This document shows positions 1-9,687 of a stretch of 64,000 nucleotides of DNA, piece by piece; within the stretch, counting starts at the first letter, position 1; each line of letters starts with the position of its first letter. A program made the translations under genes and the position numbers. The DNA is from Gillisia xinjiangensis (GTDB lineage: Bacteria; Bacteroidota; Bacteroidia; Flavobacteriales; Flavobacteriaceae): assembly GCF_046298265.1 (NCBI RefSeq), contig NZ_JBKAHK010000006.1, positions 1 to 64,000 of the forward strand. Direction: 5' to 3'. The notes beneath the pieces are model-generated. The model saw only the letters and a list, made by a program, of their open reading frames with translations. It did not search any database and had not been told where the DNA came from.

Positions 1-1
1 T

Positions 2-1258
2 ACGGACGAAACCTATGCGTTCAGTGTAACGGATGTGACTGCATCAGCAGGCACCGACTATACCGGCACCCCATTGTTCAGCGATGGAGTGATTGACAAT
101 GGCGACGGCACGATTACGGTACCAGCCGGGGTGACCAGCTTTACGGTTACCTTCCCAGGATTAACAGACTTGTTGGATGAAAACGACGAGACTTATACCT
201 TAAGTGTAGGCGGACAAACAGCTACCGGTACGATCACCGATGATGATACGGCAGCGGTACAAAGTGTATCGGATGCGACTGAAATCGAGGGTACGGATCT
301 GACTCATACGGTGACGATGACCACGGCTTCGGCTACGGATGAGACCTATGCGTTCAGCGTAACGGATGTGACTGCAACAACTGATGTAGATTATACCGGC
401 ACCCCATTGTTCAGCAATAGCGTGACTTATGATCCGATCACGATGACCATCACCGTACCTGCAGGGGTAACAGAATTTACGGTTACCTTCCCAGGATTAA
501 CAGACTTGTTGGATGAAAACGATGAGACTTATACCTTAAGTGTAGGCGGACAAACAGCTACCGGTACGATCACCGATGATGATACGGCAGCGGTACAAAG
601 TGTATCGGATGCGACTGAAATCGAGGGTACGGATCTGACTCATACGGTGACGATGACCACGGCTTCGGCTACGGATGAGACCTATGCGTTCAGCGTAACG
701 GATGTGACTGCATCAGCAGGCACCGACTATACTGCAACTCCGGTCTTCAGCAATGGCGTGACTTATGATCCGATCACGATGACCATCACCGTACCTGCAG
801 GGGTAACAGAATTTACGGTTACCTTCCCAGGATTAACAGACTTGTTGGATGAAAACGATGAGACTTATACCTTAAGTGTAGGTGGAATCGAAGCCACAGG
901 AACAATCCAGGATGATGATACGGCAGCGGTACAAAGTGTATCGGATGCGACTGAAATCGAGGGTACGGATCTGACTCATACGGTGACGATGACCACGGCT
1001 TCGGCTACGGATGAGACCTATGCGTTCAGCGTAACGGATGTGACTGCAACAACTGATGTAGATTATACCGGCACCCCATTGTTCAGCAATAGCGTGACTT
1101 ATGATCCGATCACGATGACCATCACCGTACCTGCAGGGGTAACAGAATTTACGGTTACCTTCCCAGGATTAACAGACTTGTTGGATGAAAACGATGAGAC
1201 TTATACGTTAAGTGTAGGTGGAATCGAAGCCACAGGAACAATCCAGGATGATGATACG
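2..1258 (+). repeat. 336-bp in-frame tandem repeats
   Basis: The array has a period of exactly 336 bp (112 codons). Units begin at 251, 587 and 923, preceded by a partial unit from 2 to 250. The DNA is almost identical between units, apart from cassette-like switches: the segment after DVTA is either ATTDVDYTG or ASAGTDYTA, and the unit end is either GQTATGTITDDDT or GIEATGTIQDDDT. This mosaic suggests recombination or gene conversion between units. The array probably continues upstream of the window. Confidence 0.95.
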
Positions 1259-2989
1259 GCAGCGGTAGCAATTGTAGTGAACAATGATAACATTGGACCA
1301 GTAAACGGTTCAACAGGTAATCCTAATGCAGGTAACATTCTTGATAATGATACTGTAAACGGACTTCCTGCCACTCCAGATAATGTAACTGTGAATCCGA
1401 TTACTCAAGGACCAATCAGTATTGATGAGAACGGTAATGTAGCCGTGGCTCCGAATACACCGGCCGGTGAGTATGTGGTTGAATACACTGTTTGTGAAGT
1501 ACTGAACCCAACCAACTGTCAAAACGGTACTGTAACGGTAGTAGTATCAGGAAATGGAGCGATAAGTATTACTAAAACTGCTAATGTAGAAACCTACAAT
1601 GCGGTTGGTAGTACAATCATTTATACCCTCACGATAAGGAATACAAGCAATGTGAACCTTGTCAATGCAGTGGTAATAGATCCATTAACAGGATTCAACT
1701 CAAGCATAGCTACCTTTAATGTAGGTGAGGAAACCGTATTAACAACTACATATATCATAACTCAGGAAGATCTTGATAATGGTAGCCTAAGCAATACAGC
1801 CACTGTAACTGCCCAGGATATTAATGGAATAGATGTAGAAGATGAAGCAGAAGTAATGGTAAACGCAATTCAAAACCCAGCTATAGCTGTTGTAAAAGAG
1901 GCTGACCTTAACATTGGTGATGATTGCGCTATAATTGGAAACACTATTAATTATAGGTTCACAGTGACCAATCAAGGAAATGTATCCCTAAGAGAGGTGG
2001 CCATTAGTGATCCTCTGTTTGAAGCACCAAACGCTGAAGTTGCAATCAATTTTGTGTCTGGAGATACAAATAATGACGGTATACTTGGTGTGGATGAAGT
2101 ATGGATCTACTCTGCTGCCTATGTGATCACTCAGAATGATATTGATGTCGGTGATGTCGAAAATCAGGCTTTCGTGGAAGCTGTTGATCCGCAGGAAATT
2201 CCGGTAGGAGATTTCTCAGGAACAGCAATTGACAATGATGACCCAACCGTGGTAGCAATGTGTCAGGCTGCAGGAATTGCCCTTGAGAAACTAGGTGCAT
2301 TTGACGATAACAATGGAGATGGCAGTGCTCAGGTTGGTGAAACTATAAGTTATAACTTTAGTATAACCAACACGGGATCTGTAACCTTGTTCAATGTAAT
2401 TGTAACAGATCCTCTGGTAGCTGTAACCGGCGATCCAATAACACTTGCTCCCGGAGAAACTAACAGCTCTGCCTTCACAGCAGTTTATACCATCACCCAG
2501 CAGGATCTAACGAATCAACAGGTGACCAACCAGGCTACGGTGAACGGAGAGAACATATTAGGTGATAGTATAGAAGATCTATCTGATGATCCTTTTGACC
2601 AAACCAACCGCGATCTTAACGAAAATGGAAATCCTGATGATCCAACCATAGTAACCCTCCCGGTAGTACTTGATGCAGCAGCCTTTGAGATCTTCAACGG
2701 TGTCACTCCAAACGGAGATGGCTTGAATGATTTCTTCAGAATACAAGGAATTGAAAAATATCCAGACAATAATGTTGTGATCTTTAACCGATGGGGAGTA
2801 AAAGTCTTTGACAAGGATAACTACAGAAATGAAGAAAATGGATTCCGGGGAATTTCTGATGGTAGGGTTACCGTTAAAAGAGGAGACAAACTTCCAACAG
2901 GTACCTACTATTATATAATTAGGTTCACAGGAAGTGAGAATCCAGGTAAGAGCAGTTATGCAGGTTATCTGTACGTAGACAATAAATAA
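2..2989 (+). CDS. Large repetitive T9SS-exported adhesin (3' part)
   Basis: This is the C-terminal 995 codons of a surface adhesin. The reading frame is open from base 2 and already within a repeat, so the start lies upstream of the window. The first 1,260 bases are near-identical 112-residue Calx-beta-like repeats with acidic DDDT ends. A cadherin/Ig-like domain (about 1260-1555) and three DUF11-like domains with the pattern D-P-L...ITQ-D (about 1558-2640) follow. The last 95 residues are a gliding-motility-type sorting domain: F-x-I-FNGVTPNGDG, then FNRWG and GTYYY-I. That domain is the type B signal for the type IX secretion system, so export to the cell surface is expected. The next gene encodes a PorP/SprF partner, as is usual for this family. 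The ligand cannot be read from the sequence. Confidence 0.9.
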   Translation, partial: TDETYAFSVTDVTASAGTDYTGTPLFSDGVIDNGDGTITVPAGVTSFTVTFPGLTDLLDENDETYTLSVGGQTATGTITDDDTAAVQSVSDATEIEGTDLTHTVTMTTASATDETYAFSVTDVTATTDVDYTGTPLFSNSVTYDPITMTITVPAGVTEFTVTFPGLTDLLDENDETYTLSVGGQTATGTITDDDTAAVQSVSDATEIEGTDLTHTVTMTTASATDETYAFSVTDVTASAGTDYTATPVFSNGVTYDPITMTITVPAGVTEFTVTFPGLTDLLDENDETYTLSVGGIEATGTIQDDDTAAVQSVSDATEIEGTDLTHTVTMTTASATDETYAFSVTDVTATTDVDYTGTPLFSNSVTYDPITMTITVPAGVTEFTVTFPGLTDLLDENDETYTLSVGGIEATGTIQDDDTAAVAIVVNNDNIGPVNGSTGNPNAGNILDNDTVNGLPATPDNVTVNPITQGPISIDENGNVAVAPNTPAGEYVVEYTVCEVLNPTNCQNGTVTVVVSGNGAISITKTANVETYNAVGSTIIYTLTIRNTSNVNLVNAVVIDPLTGFNSSIATFNVGEETVLTTTYIITQEDLDNGSLSNTATVTAQDINGIDVEDEAEVMVNAIQNPAIAVVKEADLNIGDDCAIIGNTINYRFTVTNQGNVSLREVAISDPLFEAPNAEVAINFVSGDTNNDGILGVDEVWIYSAAYVITQNDIDVGDVENQAFVEAVDPQEIPVGDFSGTAIDNDDPTVVAMCQAAGIALEKLGAFDDNNGDGSAQVGETISYNFSITNTGSVTLFNVIVTDPLVAVTGDPITLAPGETNSSAFTAVYTITQQDLTNQQVTNQATVNGENILGDSIEDLSDDPFDQTNRDLNENGNPDDPTIVTLPVVLDAAAFEIFNGVTPNGDGLNDFFRIQGIEKYPDNNVVIFNRWGVKVFDKDNYRNEENGFRGISDGRVTVKRGDKLPTGTYYYIIRFTGSENPGKSSYAGYLYVDNK

Positions 2990-2995
2990 AAAAGA

Positions 2996-3019
2996 GCCGC
3001 AGCTCTAAACCGCTGCGGC
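2996..3019 (+). terminator. Hairpin between adhesin and PorP gene
   Basis: GCCGCAG (2996-3002) pairs perfectly with CTGCGGC (3013-3019) across a 10-base loop, six bases after the adhesin stop codon. No T-run follows, and the next gene starts 19 bases later. It may therefore act as an attenuator, or as an mRNA-stability element that uncouples adhesin and porP levels, rather than as a full terminator. Confidence 0.5.
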
Positions 3020-3038
3020 ATTTAAAAATATTCAAGAA

Positions 3039-3968
3039 ATGAAAAAAGTTTTCATCCTATTAATTGCCGGCTTGTTGGGATCTACATCTGTTGTCCTTGC
3101 ACAACAGGATGCCCAATATACCCAATATATGTACAACACTCAGGTGGTAAATCCGGCTTATGCCGGATCCAGGGACGCCCTTAGTTTTGCAGGCTTATAC
3201 CGTTCTCAATGGGTTGGTTTGGACGGTGCGCCTAAAACGGCAACTTTTTCAGTTAACACTCCCATCAGGATCAAAAATGTGGGATTAGGCTTATCCTTTG
3301 TTCGCGATGAGATTGGCCCTTCTGAAGAAACATTCATTAATATTGACTACTCCTATACTATCCAGACTTCGGCTTTTGGTAAACTGGCTTTTGGTTTAAA
3401 GACCGGGGCCAATATGATCAATATTGACTATAGAAAATTAAATATTAGTGACGGAGGGGATATTTTTGAAAACAACATCAACAACCGGGTGAAATTACAA
3501 ATAGGGGCAGGTATATTTTACTATACAGACAGGTTCTATGCAGGACTTTCTGTACCCAATTTCCTGGAATCTCAATATTTTGATGAGAACAGTCTGGATA
3601 ATCCAGATGCCTATATTGTAAGTGAACGAAACCACTTTTATGCCATCACCGGATACGTTTTCGAGCTGTCACCAGATATCAAATTTAAACCTGCGCTCTT
3701 GGGTAAACTGGTTACCGGGGCACCACTTCAGGTTGATGTATCTGCCAACTTCCTTTTCAATGAAAAATTGACTTTGGGAGCTGCTTACCGCTGGAGCGCA
3801 GCTTTAAGTGCCATGGTGGGATTCCAGATCTCCGATTCTCTGATGCTTGGATTTGCATTTGACCAGGAAACCACAGAACTTGCCAGGTACAACAACGGTT
3901 CGTATGAATTTTTTATACGCTATGAAATATTGAAACCAGAAAGGATCTTCTCCCCAAGGTTCTTTTAA
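3039..3968 (+). CDS. PorP/SprF family type IX secretion membrane protein
   Basis: This 309-residue outer-membrane protein has a signal peptide (about residues 1-21, ending VVLA). It opens with the family hallmark: QQDAQYTQYMYN, then NPAYAGSRD and SLYRSQWVGL-like residues. The rest is rich in alternating aromatic strands, as in a beta-barrel, and the length is usual for the family. PorP/SprF proteins pair with T9SS substrates carrying a type B C-terminal domain and help anchor or export them. Here the gene directly follows such an adhesin, so the two are likely partners. It is co-directional with the OmpA-type gene 19 bases downstream, so the three probably form an operon. Confidence 0.93.
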   Translation: MKKVFILLIAGLLGSTSVVLAQQDAQYTQYMYNTQVVNPAYAGSRDALSFAGLYRSQWVGLDGAPKTATFSVNTPIRIKNVGLGLSFVRDEIGPSEETFINIDYSYTIQTSAFGKLAFGLKTGANMINIDYRKLNISDGGDIFENNINNRVKLQIGAGIFYYTDRFYAGLSVPNFLESQYFDENSLDNPDAYIVSERNHFYAITGYVFELSPDIKFKPALLGKLVTGAPLQVDVSANFLFNEKLTLGAAYRWSAALSAMVGFQISDSLMLGFAFDQETTELARYNNGSYEFFIRYEILKPERIFSPRFF

Positions 3969-3987
3969 CCAATTAATGTAATAGAAA

Positions 3988-5913
3988 ATGAAAATATTCT
4001 TAAAATATAGCCTGCTTTTAGTAATCCTTTTTAACATTTCCAATGCGTTCGCACAAAAGGCAAAATTAAAAAAGGCTGAAATGCAATATGAAAATCTTGC
4101 TTATATCAATTCCCAAAAAATATACCTTCAGGTTGTGAAAAACGGATATACTTCTGCTGAAATTTTTAAAAAACTGGGGAATACCTATTACTTTAATGCC
4201 GATTATAAAAATGCTGCTGAATGGTACAACCGCTTAATTACAGAATTCCAATCAGAGGCTGAACCAGAATATTATTTCAGGGCTGCACAAAGTTTAAAAA
4301 GCGAAGGAAAATACCAGGAATCTGATGTTTTGATGGAACAGTTTGCCCGTTTGGGAGGAAAAGAACTGGTGATTTCAAACTTTCAGCAAAACCAGAACTA
4401 TCTATCAGAAATAAGATCAAAACCAAAAAAATATATCCTGGAAAAAACAGAAGTAAGTACCTCCTACCCTGACTTTGGACCCTCTTTTTATCAGGATAAA
4501 CTTGTATATGCTTCTGCAAAGCCTGATTCCACAACTAAAATAAAAATCCATGAATGGAACAAACAACCATTTTTTAATCTTTATCAGGCCACAATAAATC
4601 CAGAGGGCACACTTGAAAACTCTCAAAAACTTTCAGGAGAGATCAACACCAGGTTTCATGAATCTTCAACGACTTTTACCAAAGATGGCACTACCGTATA
4701 TTTCACCCGAAACAATTTTATGGATGGTCGCAAAGGAAAAGATGAAGATAGAAACATCCGGCTAAAGATCTATAAGGCGACCAAAGTGAATGACCAGTGG
4801 AAAAACATAATAGAACTCCCTATGAATGATGCCGACTATTCTGTAGCTCACCCCGCTTTGAGTGTAAATGAGAAGCGTTTGTATTTTTCATCAGATATGC
4901 CTGGCACAAAAGGTCAGGCAGATCTATGGTATGTGGAAATTTTAGGAGATGATCAATATGGAACTCCCGTAAATCTTGGAACGGGAATCAATACTGAAGT
5001 TCGGGAATCCTTTCCCTTTATAAGTAGTGATAACACCTTGTACTTTGCTTCCAACGGAAGAGCCGGGCTTGGAGGTTTGGATATATTTTTTACCAAACTT
5101 GATGCTAACGGAATGCCTACTGAAATCTCTGTAATGGGAGAACCTGTAAACAGTAAGGAAGATGATTTCGGGTTTATCATTGACAAGGAAAGAGACCTTG
5201 CTTTTTTGTCCTCAAACAGAAGCAATGGGATTGATAATATTTACGATGATATCTACAGAGCTATACCTTCATGTGAGATCATCCTTTCAGGTTTGGTTTC
5301 AGATGTTGATACTAAAGAGATACTTCCTGGGACTCAGGTACTACTTTTTGATGAAAACAATGAAGAAGTTCAAACCTTCCGGTCTGATAAAAATGCGCTT
5401 TACACTTTTGATGTAGACTGTAATAAAAATTATTCGGTAAGAGCCATCAAAGATGGTTACACCTCATTGGAACGCTTAATTACAACCCCAGAGGATTCAG
5501 CTAATATTGATTTTCCATTAGAACTCAAGCGTGAAGGATGTTCACCTAATGATTTAGGATGCCTGCTTACTTTACAGCCCATCTACTTTGATTTTGACCA
5601 GTCAAACATTCGTCCAGATGCTGAAATTGAACTCGCAAAAATTTATGCCGCGTTGAAAGAATATCCGGAGCTTAATATCAATATTGAATCCCATACCGAC
5701 AGTCGGGGGGGAGATGATTATAATCTTTCACTTTCTCAAAGAAGGGCACAATCTACCATGCAATGGCTCCTTGACAAGGGCATCCAGGCATCCAGGTTAT
5801 CTGCAGAAGGTTATGGGGAAACCCAGCTGGTAAACAGCTGCTCAAATAGCGTTTACTGTAGTAATGAGGAACATGAATTGAATAGGAGATCTATGTTTAT
5901 TGTGACTAATTAG
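3988..5913 (+). CDS. OmpA family protein with TPR and PD40 repeats
   Basis: This is a 641-residue envelope protein with a signal peptide ending near residue 22 (NAFA). TPR-like helices follow (about 25-130), then a WD40/PD40-type propeller with repeated YFSSD / YFASN / FLSSN strands (about 150-420), and a carboxypeptidase-regulatory-like beta domain (about 430-510). It ends in an OmpA C-terminal peptidoglycan-binding domain (about 530-641, with YFDFDQSNIRP, SHTDSRG and RRAQ). This architecture is typical of proteins encoded beside sprF/porP, and resembles PorE-like T9SS components that link the secretion machinery to the cell wall. It probably anchors the adhesin/PorP system to peptidoglycan. 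The OmpA domain is certain; the T9SS role is inferred from the neighbours. Confidence 0.9.
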   Translation: MKIFLKYSLLLVILFNISNAFAQKAKLKKAEMQYENLAYINSQKIYLQVVKNGYTSAEIFKKLGNTYYFNADYKNAAEWYNRLITEFQSEAEPEYYFRAAQSLKSEGKYQESDVLMEQFARLGGKELVISNFQQNQNYLSEIRSKPKKYILEKTEVSTSYPDFGPSFYQDKLVYASAKPDSTTKIKIHEWNKQPFFNLYQATINPEGTLENSQKLSGEINTRFHESSTTFTKDGTTVYFTRNNFMDGRKGKDEDRNIRLKIYKATKVNDQWKNIIELPMNDADYSVAHPALSVNEKRLYFSSDMPGTKGQADLWYVEILGDDQYGTPVNLGTGINTEVRESFPFISSDNTLYFASNGRAGLGGLDIFFTKLDANGMPTEISVMGEPVNSKEDDFGFIIDKERDLAFLSSNRSNGIDNIYDDIYRAIPSCEIILSGLVSDVDTKEILPGTQVLLFDENNEEVQTFRSDKNALYTFDVDCNKNYSVRAIKDGYTSLERLITTPEDSANIDFPLELKREGCSPNDLGCLLTLQPIYFDFDQSNIRPDAEIELAKIYAALKEYPELNINIESHTDSRGGDDYNLSLSQRRAQSTMQWLLDKGIQASRLSAEGYGETQLVNSCSNSVYCSNEEHELNRRSMFIVTN

Positions 5914-5916
5914 TTA

Positions 5917-5931
5917 GGCTTAGATTAAGCC
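5917..5931 (+). terminator. Short hairpin after the OmpA gene
   Basis: GGCTTA (5917-5922) and TAAGCC (5926-5931) form a perfect 6-bp stem with a 3-base loop, starting four bases after the stop codon. No T-run follows, so termination here is only a possibility. Confidence 0.3.
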
Positions 5932-6130
5932 GCTATTTCCCGAGCAAAGGTTTTATGGATATCATTTAAATACATTTTCAAAATTTCCTTTTACAATTTT
6001 ATATAATTCAGATAAAAAGCTTGTTTCCTATATATAATCCTCCCTTTGTAAAGGCATAAATATTTTTTAAAATTTAAATCTTAGGATTTTTAATGTTCCT
6101 ATTATCACCTTATAGATTCCGTTCATAAAG

Positions 6131-6338
6131 CCCCTAAGCACATTTCCCTCCATTCCGTTGCTCTCCATTCTAGGGAAACCGCTTCGTAAATAAAGGTCTT
6201 GGACACAGGCAAAAAAGCGAATCGCTACGTTGCGCTAATCCGCAATCCCGAGAAAATTCGGGAGCGGAACCGCTTCACTACGGAAAGCGCTTTTGTGCCT
6301 GAGTCCGCCGGATCTGAACTTCTTTCATGCTAAGTACT
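6131..6338. repeat. Dispersed intergenic repeat, copy A
   Basis: About 200 bp lie between two convergent genes. The sequence starts near CCCCTAAGCACATTT and ends near the GAGTCCGCC block and a CTTTCATGC tail. Copies B (19832), C (21825) and D (23910) match it closely. It contains inverted segments: GGACACAGGCAAAA (6201-6214) pairs with TTTTGTGCCTGAGTCC (6291-6306), CCCGA pairs with TCGGG (6247-6262), and GCGG pairs with CCGC (6264-6273). It could therefore fold into a long branched hairpin. A-runs vary in length between copies, which breaks any shared frame and argues against a protein. The rest of 5932-6415 shows nothing else. Confidence 0.88.
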
Positions 6339-6415
6339 CACCCGTACTGCTTATTTATAATTTTGTTAGAAGCTACACTATTAGTAGAAATTTTACTTGT
6401 TCTTCGTTTTACAGG

Positions 6416-7819
6416 TCACATATTTTCTTGCAGAAAAGTTTTAAATTCTGGAGATTTAAACATTGCCTCTCCATCGTGTCCAACATTTGGAACTATAATT
6501 TTATGATGGTCGTGTTGCCCATTATAAAAAGTATCCATAAACCTGAACATATTTTCTCCCCGTTGAAAACGGTTTGAGCCTAGCAAAATTGCTGCACAAT
6601 CTGTAGTGTTCAATGTTCCCGAGGTGGAGGTGTCATTTTCTCCTAATAAATAAATGGTGTTACGGGTGATCTGCTGATCTCTAACAGTAGCTTCCTCTAT
6701 TCCATCTAAATAAAGAACCGCAAATTCAAATCCATATGGCCAAAAATTATAGCCTGAACAAGTGGAAGGAATAAAGAACTCGCCGGTACTCTCATTAAAC
6801 CTTCTGTCGTCCGGATAGTAAAAATATTGGTTATTTGCTACAATGTATGTAAAATCAAATGCCTGATATTCATTTTCAGCTTTGTTTGCCAAAGCGTAAT
6901 GTTGTACATAAGTTGCACCGGAAGAATGCCCGGAAACAAATACCTTTTTAAGATTTGGAAATTTTTGAGGATCAGATAACTTTTTAAGGATTTCGTCTAT
7001 TACAGAAAAAGAGCTTATGTTTGAACTTACATTTTCTGAATTGGCACCATCACGCCAACCATTACCCCAGAATAAGCCATTGTTTCCTGAAGAATTTTCG
7101 CGAAAATTAGGAGCGATTACCAATGCTTTGTTTTGAAGTTCAAGACTACTCACCGTATTGGCCATATATGTGAAATACTCAGCTGCATCTCTGTTCTGAC
7201 CGTGAACCACAAAGATCACCTCCTCCAGCTCGTCCCAGATATGCTCTTCATCCTCAATGAATTTAAAACTGCTAAAAAAATTAAAATCAAAGGAATTACC
7301 TGAACTGTTTTTAATTGTAATACTTTGTTTACAGGAATCTGTCCCAGTTAAACAGGGAGTTATTTGGGTGGTGCCATTTTCCTCTTTGGTTGTAAAAGAG
7401 CGAAAAATGCTATTTTGTAATTGTTCTCCTGATCTGCCCAAAACCCCAGATTTTATTTCCATAGTATAAGCAGCAGCAGGAGCAAGCCTTGGTAAATTTA
7501 TAGTCACTTTGGAAGATGCATTTGAATATTCGGCAGTATAATCGGCAGGTTGTGCAGAAGTTATAATAGAAAAGGAATTTTCGAATTTTTCAGGATCAAT
7601 CCCGGAAGAAAAAACAATCTCAAGAGTTGAAGCTGTGGGGATTCCATCTGCTCCATCTATAAGGGTTTGGTCATTCATTTTTATTGAACTAACAGTAAGT
7701 GTAGTATTGCCTATCTCCTGGTCATTACTATCACTATCACAAGAAACCAATAATGCAGCTAAAATGATCAAAATAAGAAATAACTTCTTTTGAAAATGTT
7801 CTTTTAGATATGTCATCAT
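6416..7819 (-). CDS. Alpha/beta hydrolase lipoprotein with Ig-like domain
   Basis: This is a 467-residue surface lipoprotein with a lipobox ending at Cys27 (LLVSC). Residues about 40-150 look like a Big_5/Ig-like domain. The rest is an alpha/beta hydrolase: an oxyanion-region HGQNR, a nucleophile elbow GHSSG within VFVSGHSSGA, and a late VPNVGHDG that supplies the likely catalytic histidine. It may be an esterase or depolymerase that acts on an ester outside the cell. It is the last gene of the susC-led operon, 55 bases after the LTD-domain lipoprotein, with which it shares the N-terminal Ig-like design. This makes it a likely substrate-releasing enzyme of the locus. The substrate is unknown. 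Confidence 0.8.
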   Translation of the reverse strand: MMTYLKEHFQKKLFLILIILAALLVSCDSDSNDQEIGNTTLTVSSIKMNDQTLIDGADGIPTASTLEIVFSSGIDPEKFENSFSIITSAQPADYTAEYSNASSKVTINLPRLAPAAAYTMEIKSGVLGRSGEQLQNSIFRSFTTKEENGTTQITPCLTGTDSCKQSITIKNSSGNSFDFNFFSSFKFIEDEEHIWDELEEVIFVVHGQNRDAAEYFTYMANTVSSLELQNKALVIAPNFRENSSGNNGLFWGNGWRDGANSENVSSNISSFSVIDEILKKLSDPQKFPNLKKVFVSGHSSGATYVQHYALANKAENEYQAFDFTYIVANNQYFYYPDDRRFNESTGEFFIPSTCSGYNFWPYGFEFAVLYLDGIEEATVRDQQITRNTIYLLGENDTSTSGTLNTTDCAAILLGSNRFQRGENMFRFMDTFYNGQHDHHKIIVPNVGHDGEAMFKSPEFKTFLQENM

Positions 7820-7874
7820 GTTTTTTGATTAAAAAAGGCGGGAAATAAAGTTCACTTCCCGCCCCAAATGTGTC

Positions 7875-9653
7875 CTATTCACATTGTGGATAGGTACAAT
7901 TTGAATTTTGTGTGGTTGTAGAACCCGCAGCACAATCCAGGCCACCTGTTGTCCAGTCTCCATTGGTTTTAAATGCCCAGGAGCCGGTATATTCCCAAAC
8001 CTCTCCAGTTCCATCTACATTGGCATCACCATAGGTTTCAATTACCGCCTCATTTTTAAATAATTCTATGGCATCATCACCATTTTGGCTTACAGAGTCA
8101 TTTGATTCAAAGACATGGTCAAATGTGTTAATACAGCTGCCGAAGTAAGCAGCAAGGGTTGCTGGTTCCCTGGCTAAAAGAATATCCTCTCCTTCTGATA
8201 CTGAAATTGCAGGAAAAGTGAATTCCAATCCGTCCGTTCCTCCTCCGTTGTTGGCAATTCCTACTCCATAAATGCTGAGATCTGAAATATCCTTATTGGC
8301 TTTTAAATGAATTGCTTTCCCTCCGTTAGTGCCACTTCCTTCCCAGATCAAGGCCAAAACGCCTTTAAGCTCCAATGCTTCTTTACAAATTGGGTACAAG
8401 CAATTGGAGGCCTGTGTGGTAGTACTGCCCTCGCTGCAACTTAAACCTCCATAAATCCAGGTTCGGTCTACTTTATAAGCCCAGGAACCAGTATACTCCC
8501 AAACTTCTCCCGTTCCATCAACATCAGCATCTCCATAAGTTTCAATCCTTGTAGTGCCGCTAAAAAGTTCAATGGCATCATCACCATTTTGACTTATTGA
8601 ATTGTTTGCCTCTAGAATGTGTTCAAATTCAATGTTGCAATCCCCGAAATAAACTGAAAGTAATTCTGGGCTTCTTGCTACGAGAATATCATCCCCAGCT
8701 GAAACTGCAATTGCGGGGAAATTGTATTCTACACCATCTGTTCCCCCTCCGTTATTTGCTACTCCCAGACCATAAAGGCTTAAATCTGCAATATCTTCAT
8801 TAGCTACTAAATGTACAGCTTTCCCGTCATTTGTTCCTGAACCATCCCACCTTAGAGCAAGAATTCCTTTTAAAGATATTGGGGAGAGTTCTTGTTTGAT
8901 AATAAGCTTTAATTCCTGATTACCATCTTCATTTGCATTTTCAACAGAAACTATAGTAATTACAATAGTTTCATTATCGTCATCTTCTTCATCAAGGTTG
9001 GTAGTTATTTCTATACTTCCTGAAAGGCTTCCTGCAGAAATAACAATACTTTGAGAAGAAACAGTATAATCTGCATCAAGAGTCGAAGTTCCGCCAAAGG
9101 CTAAAGTTACAATTACCTCATTTTCAGTGGTTTTATCTAAAGAAACCGTTACGACGGCAGTATCAGAATTTTCTTTTAACTCGCTCACATCGCTTGCCAG
9201 TTTTACCACTGGTGGCACAAATGCTTCTGTTTTAAAACTAAGGGAAATCGGATCCTTGATCGCTTCTCCGTTAGCTCCGTACGTGCCGGCTGGCAATTCC
9301 ACTGTATAAGTGGTAAGATAATCCAGTTCCTGATTTCCCGATATAATTACCGTTGAATTTGTATTCGTGAATTCAAGAGAATAATCCACAGGACCGTTGG
9401 CGGAAGAAACTAAAATTGCTGAGGCCAACTTCTCTGTATCTAGAGAGTGAGAGAAAACAATTTCAATATTAAGATCTGTGGTAACATTATCTATACCTTC
9501 AACAAATTTGCTGTCATTTATGGTATTGGTTAGTACTCTAAGTAACCCGTCATCTAAAGAAGTTACTTCGTCATCGCTTTGACAACCGACAAAAAGCAGT
9601 AAAATAACTGATAGCAATACTGCTGAGAATAATGAGTTTTGTATTTTTTCCAT
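7875..9653 (-). CDS. Surface lipoprotein: Ig-like, Calx-beta and two lamin-tail-like domains
   Basis: This is a 592-residue lipoprotein with a lipobox Cys24 (LFVGC). In order it carries a Big_5/Ig-like domain (about 35-145), a Calx-beta-like domain with acidic DEEDDDNE (about 150-255), and two copies of a 165-residue domain. Both copies share G-x-LAL-W-x-GSGTN, ANNGGGTDG, QNGDDAIELF and TGEVWEYTGSWA. The duplicated domain resembles lamin-tail (LTD) domains of extracellular proteins and is cysteine-poor except at its end. I see no catalytic motif, so a binding or display role is likely. The gene sits 34 bases after the transporter gene within the susC operon. Confidence 0.7.
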   Translation of the reverse strand: MEKIQNSLFSAVLLSVILLLFVGCQSDDEVTSLDDGLLRVLTNTINDSKFVEGIDNVTTDLNIEIVFSHSLDTEKLASAILVSSANGPVDYSLEFTNTNSTVIISGNQELDYLTTYTVELPAGTYGANGEAIKDPISLSFKTEAFVPPVVKLASDVSELKENSDTAVVTVSLDKTTENEVIVTLAFGGTSTLDADYTVSSQSIVISAGSLSGSIEITTNLDEEDDDNETIVITIVSVENANEDGNQELKLIIKQELSPISLKGILALRWDGSGTNDGKAVHLVANEDIADLSLYGLGVANNGGGTDGVEYNFPAIAVSAGDDILVARSPELLSVYFGDCNIEFEHILEANNSISQNGDDAIELFSGTTRIETYGDADVDGTGEVWEYTGSWAYKVDRTWIYGGLSCSEGSTTTQASNCLYPICKEALELKGVLALIWEGSGTNGGKAIHLKANKDISDLSIYGVGIANNGGGTDGLEFTFPAISVSEGEDILLAREPATLAAYFGSCINTFDHVFESNDSVSQNGDDAIELFKNEAVIETYGDANVDGTGEVWEYTGSWAFKTNGDWTTGGLDCAAGSTTTQNSNCTYPQCE

Positions 9654-9687
9654 AATTTAAGTTTTATACAAGATTGTTTACTAGGTA

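Noticed and set aside
2..1258. CRISPR-like array
   Set aside because: The regular repeats have a 336-bp period and are in-frame protein repeats without short spacers.
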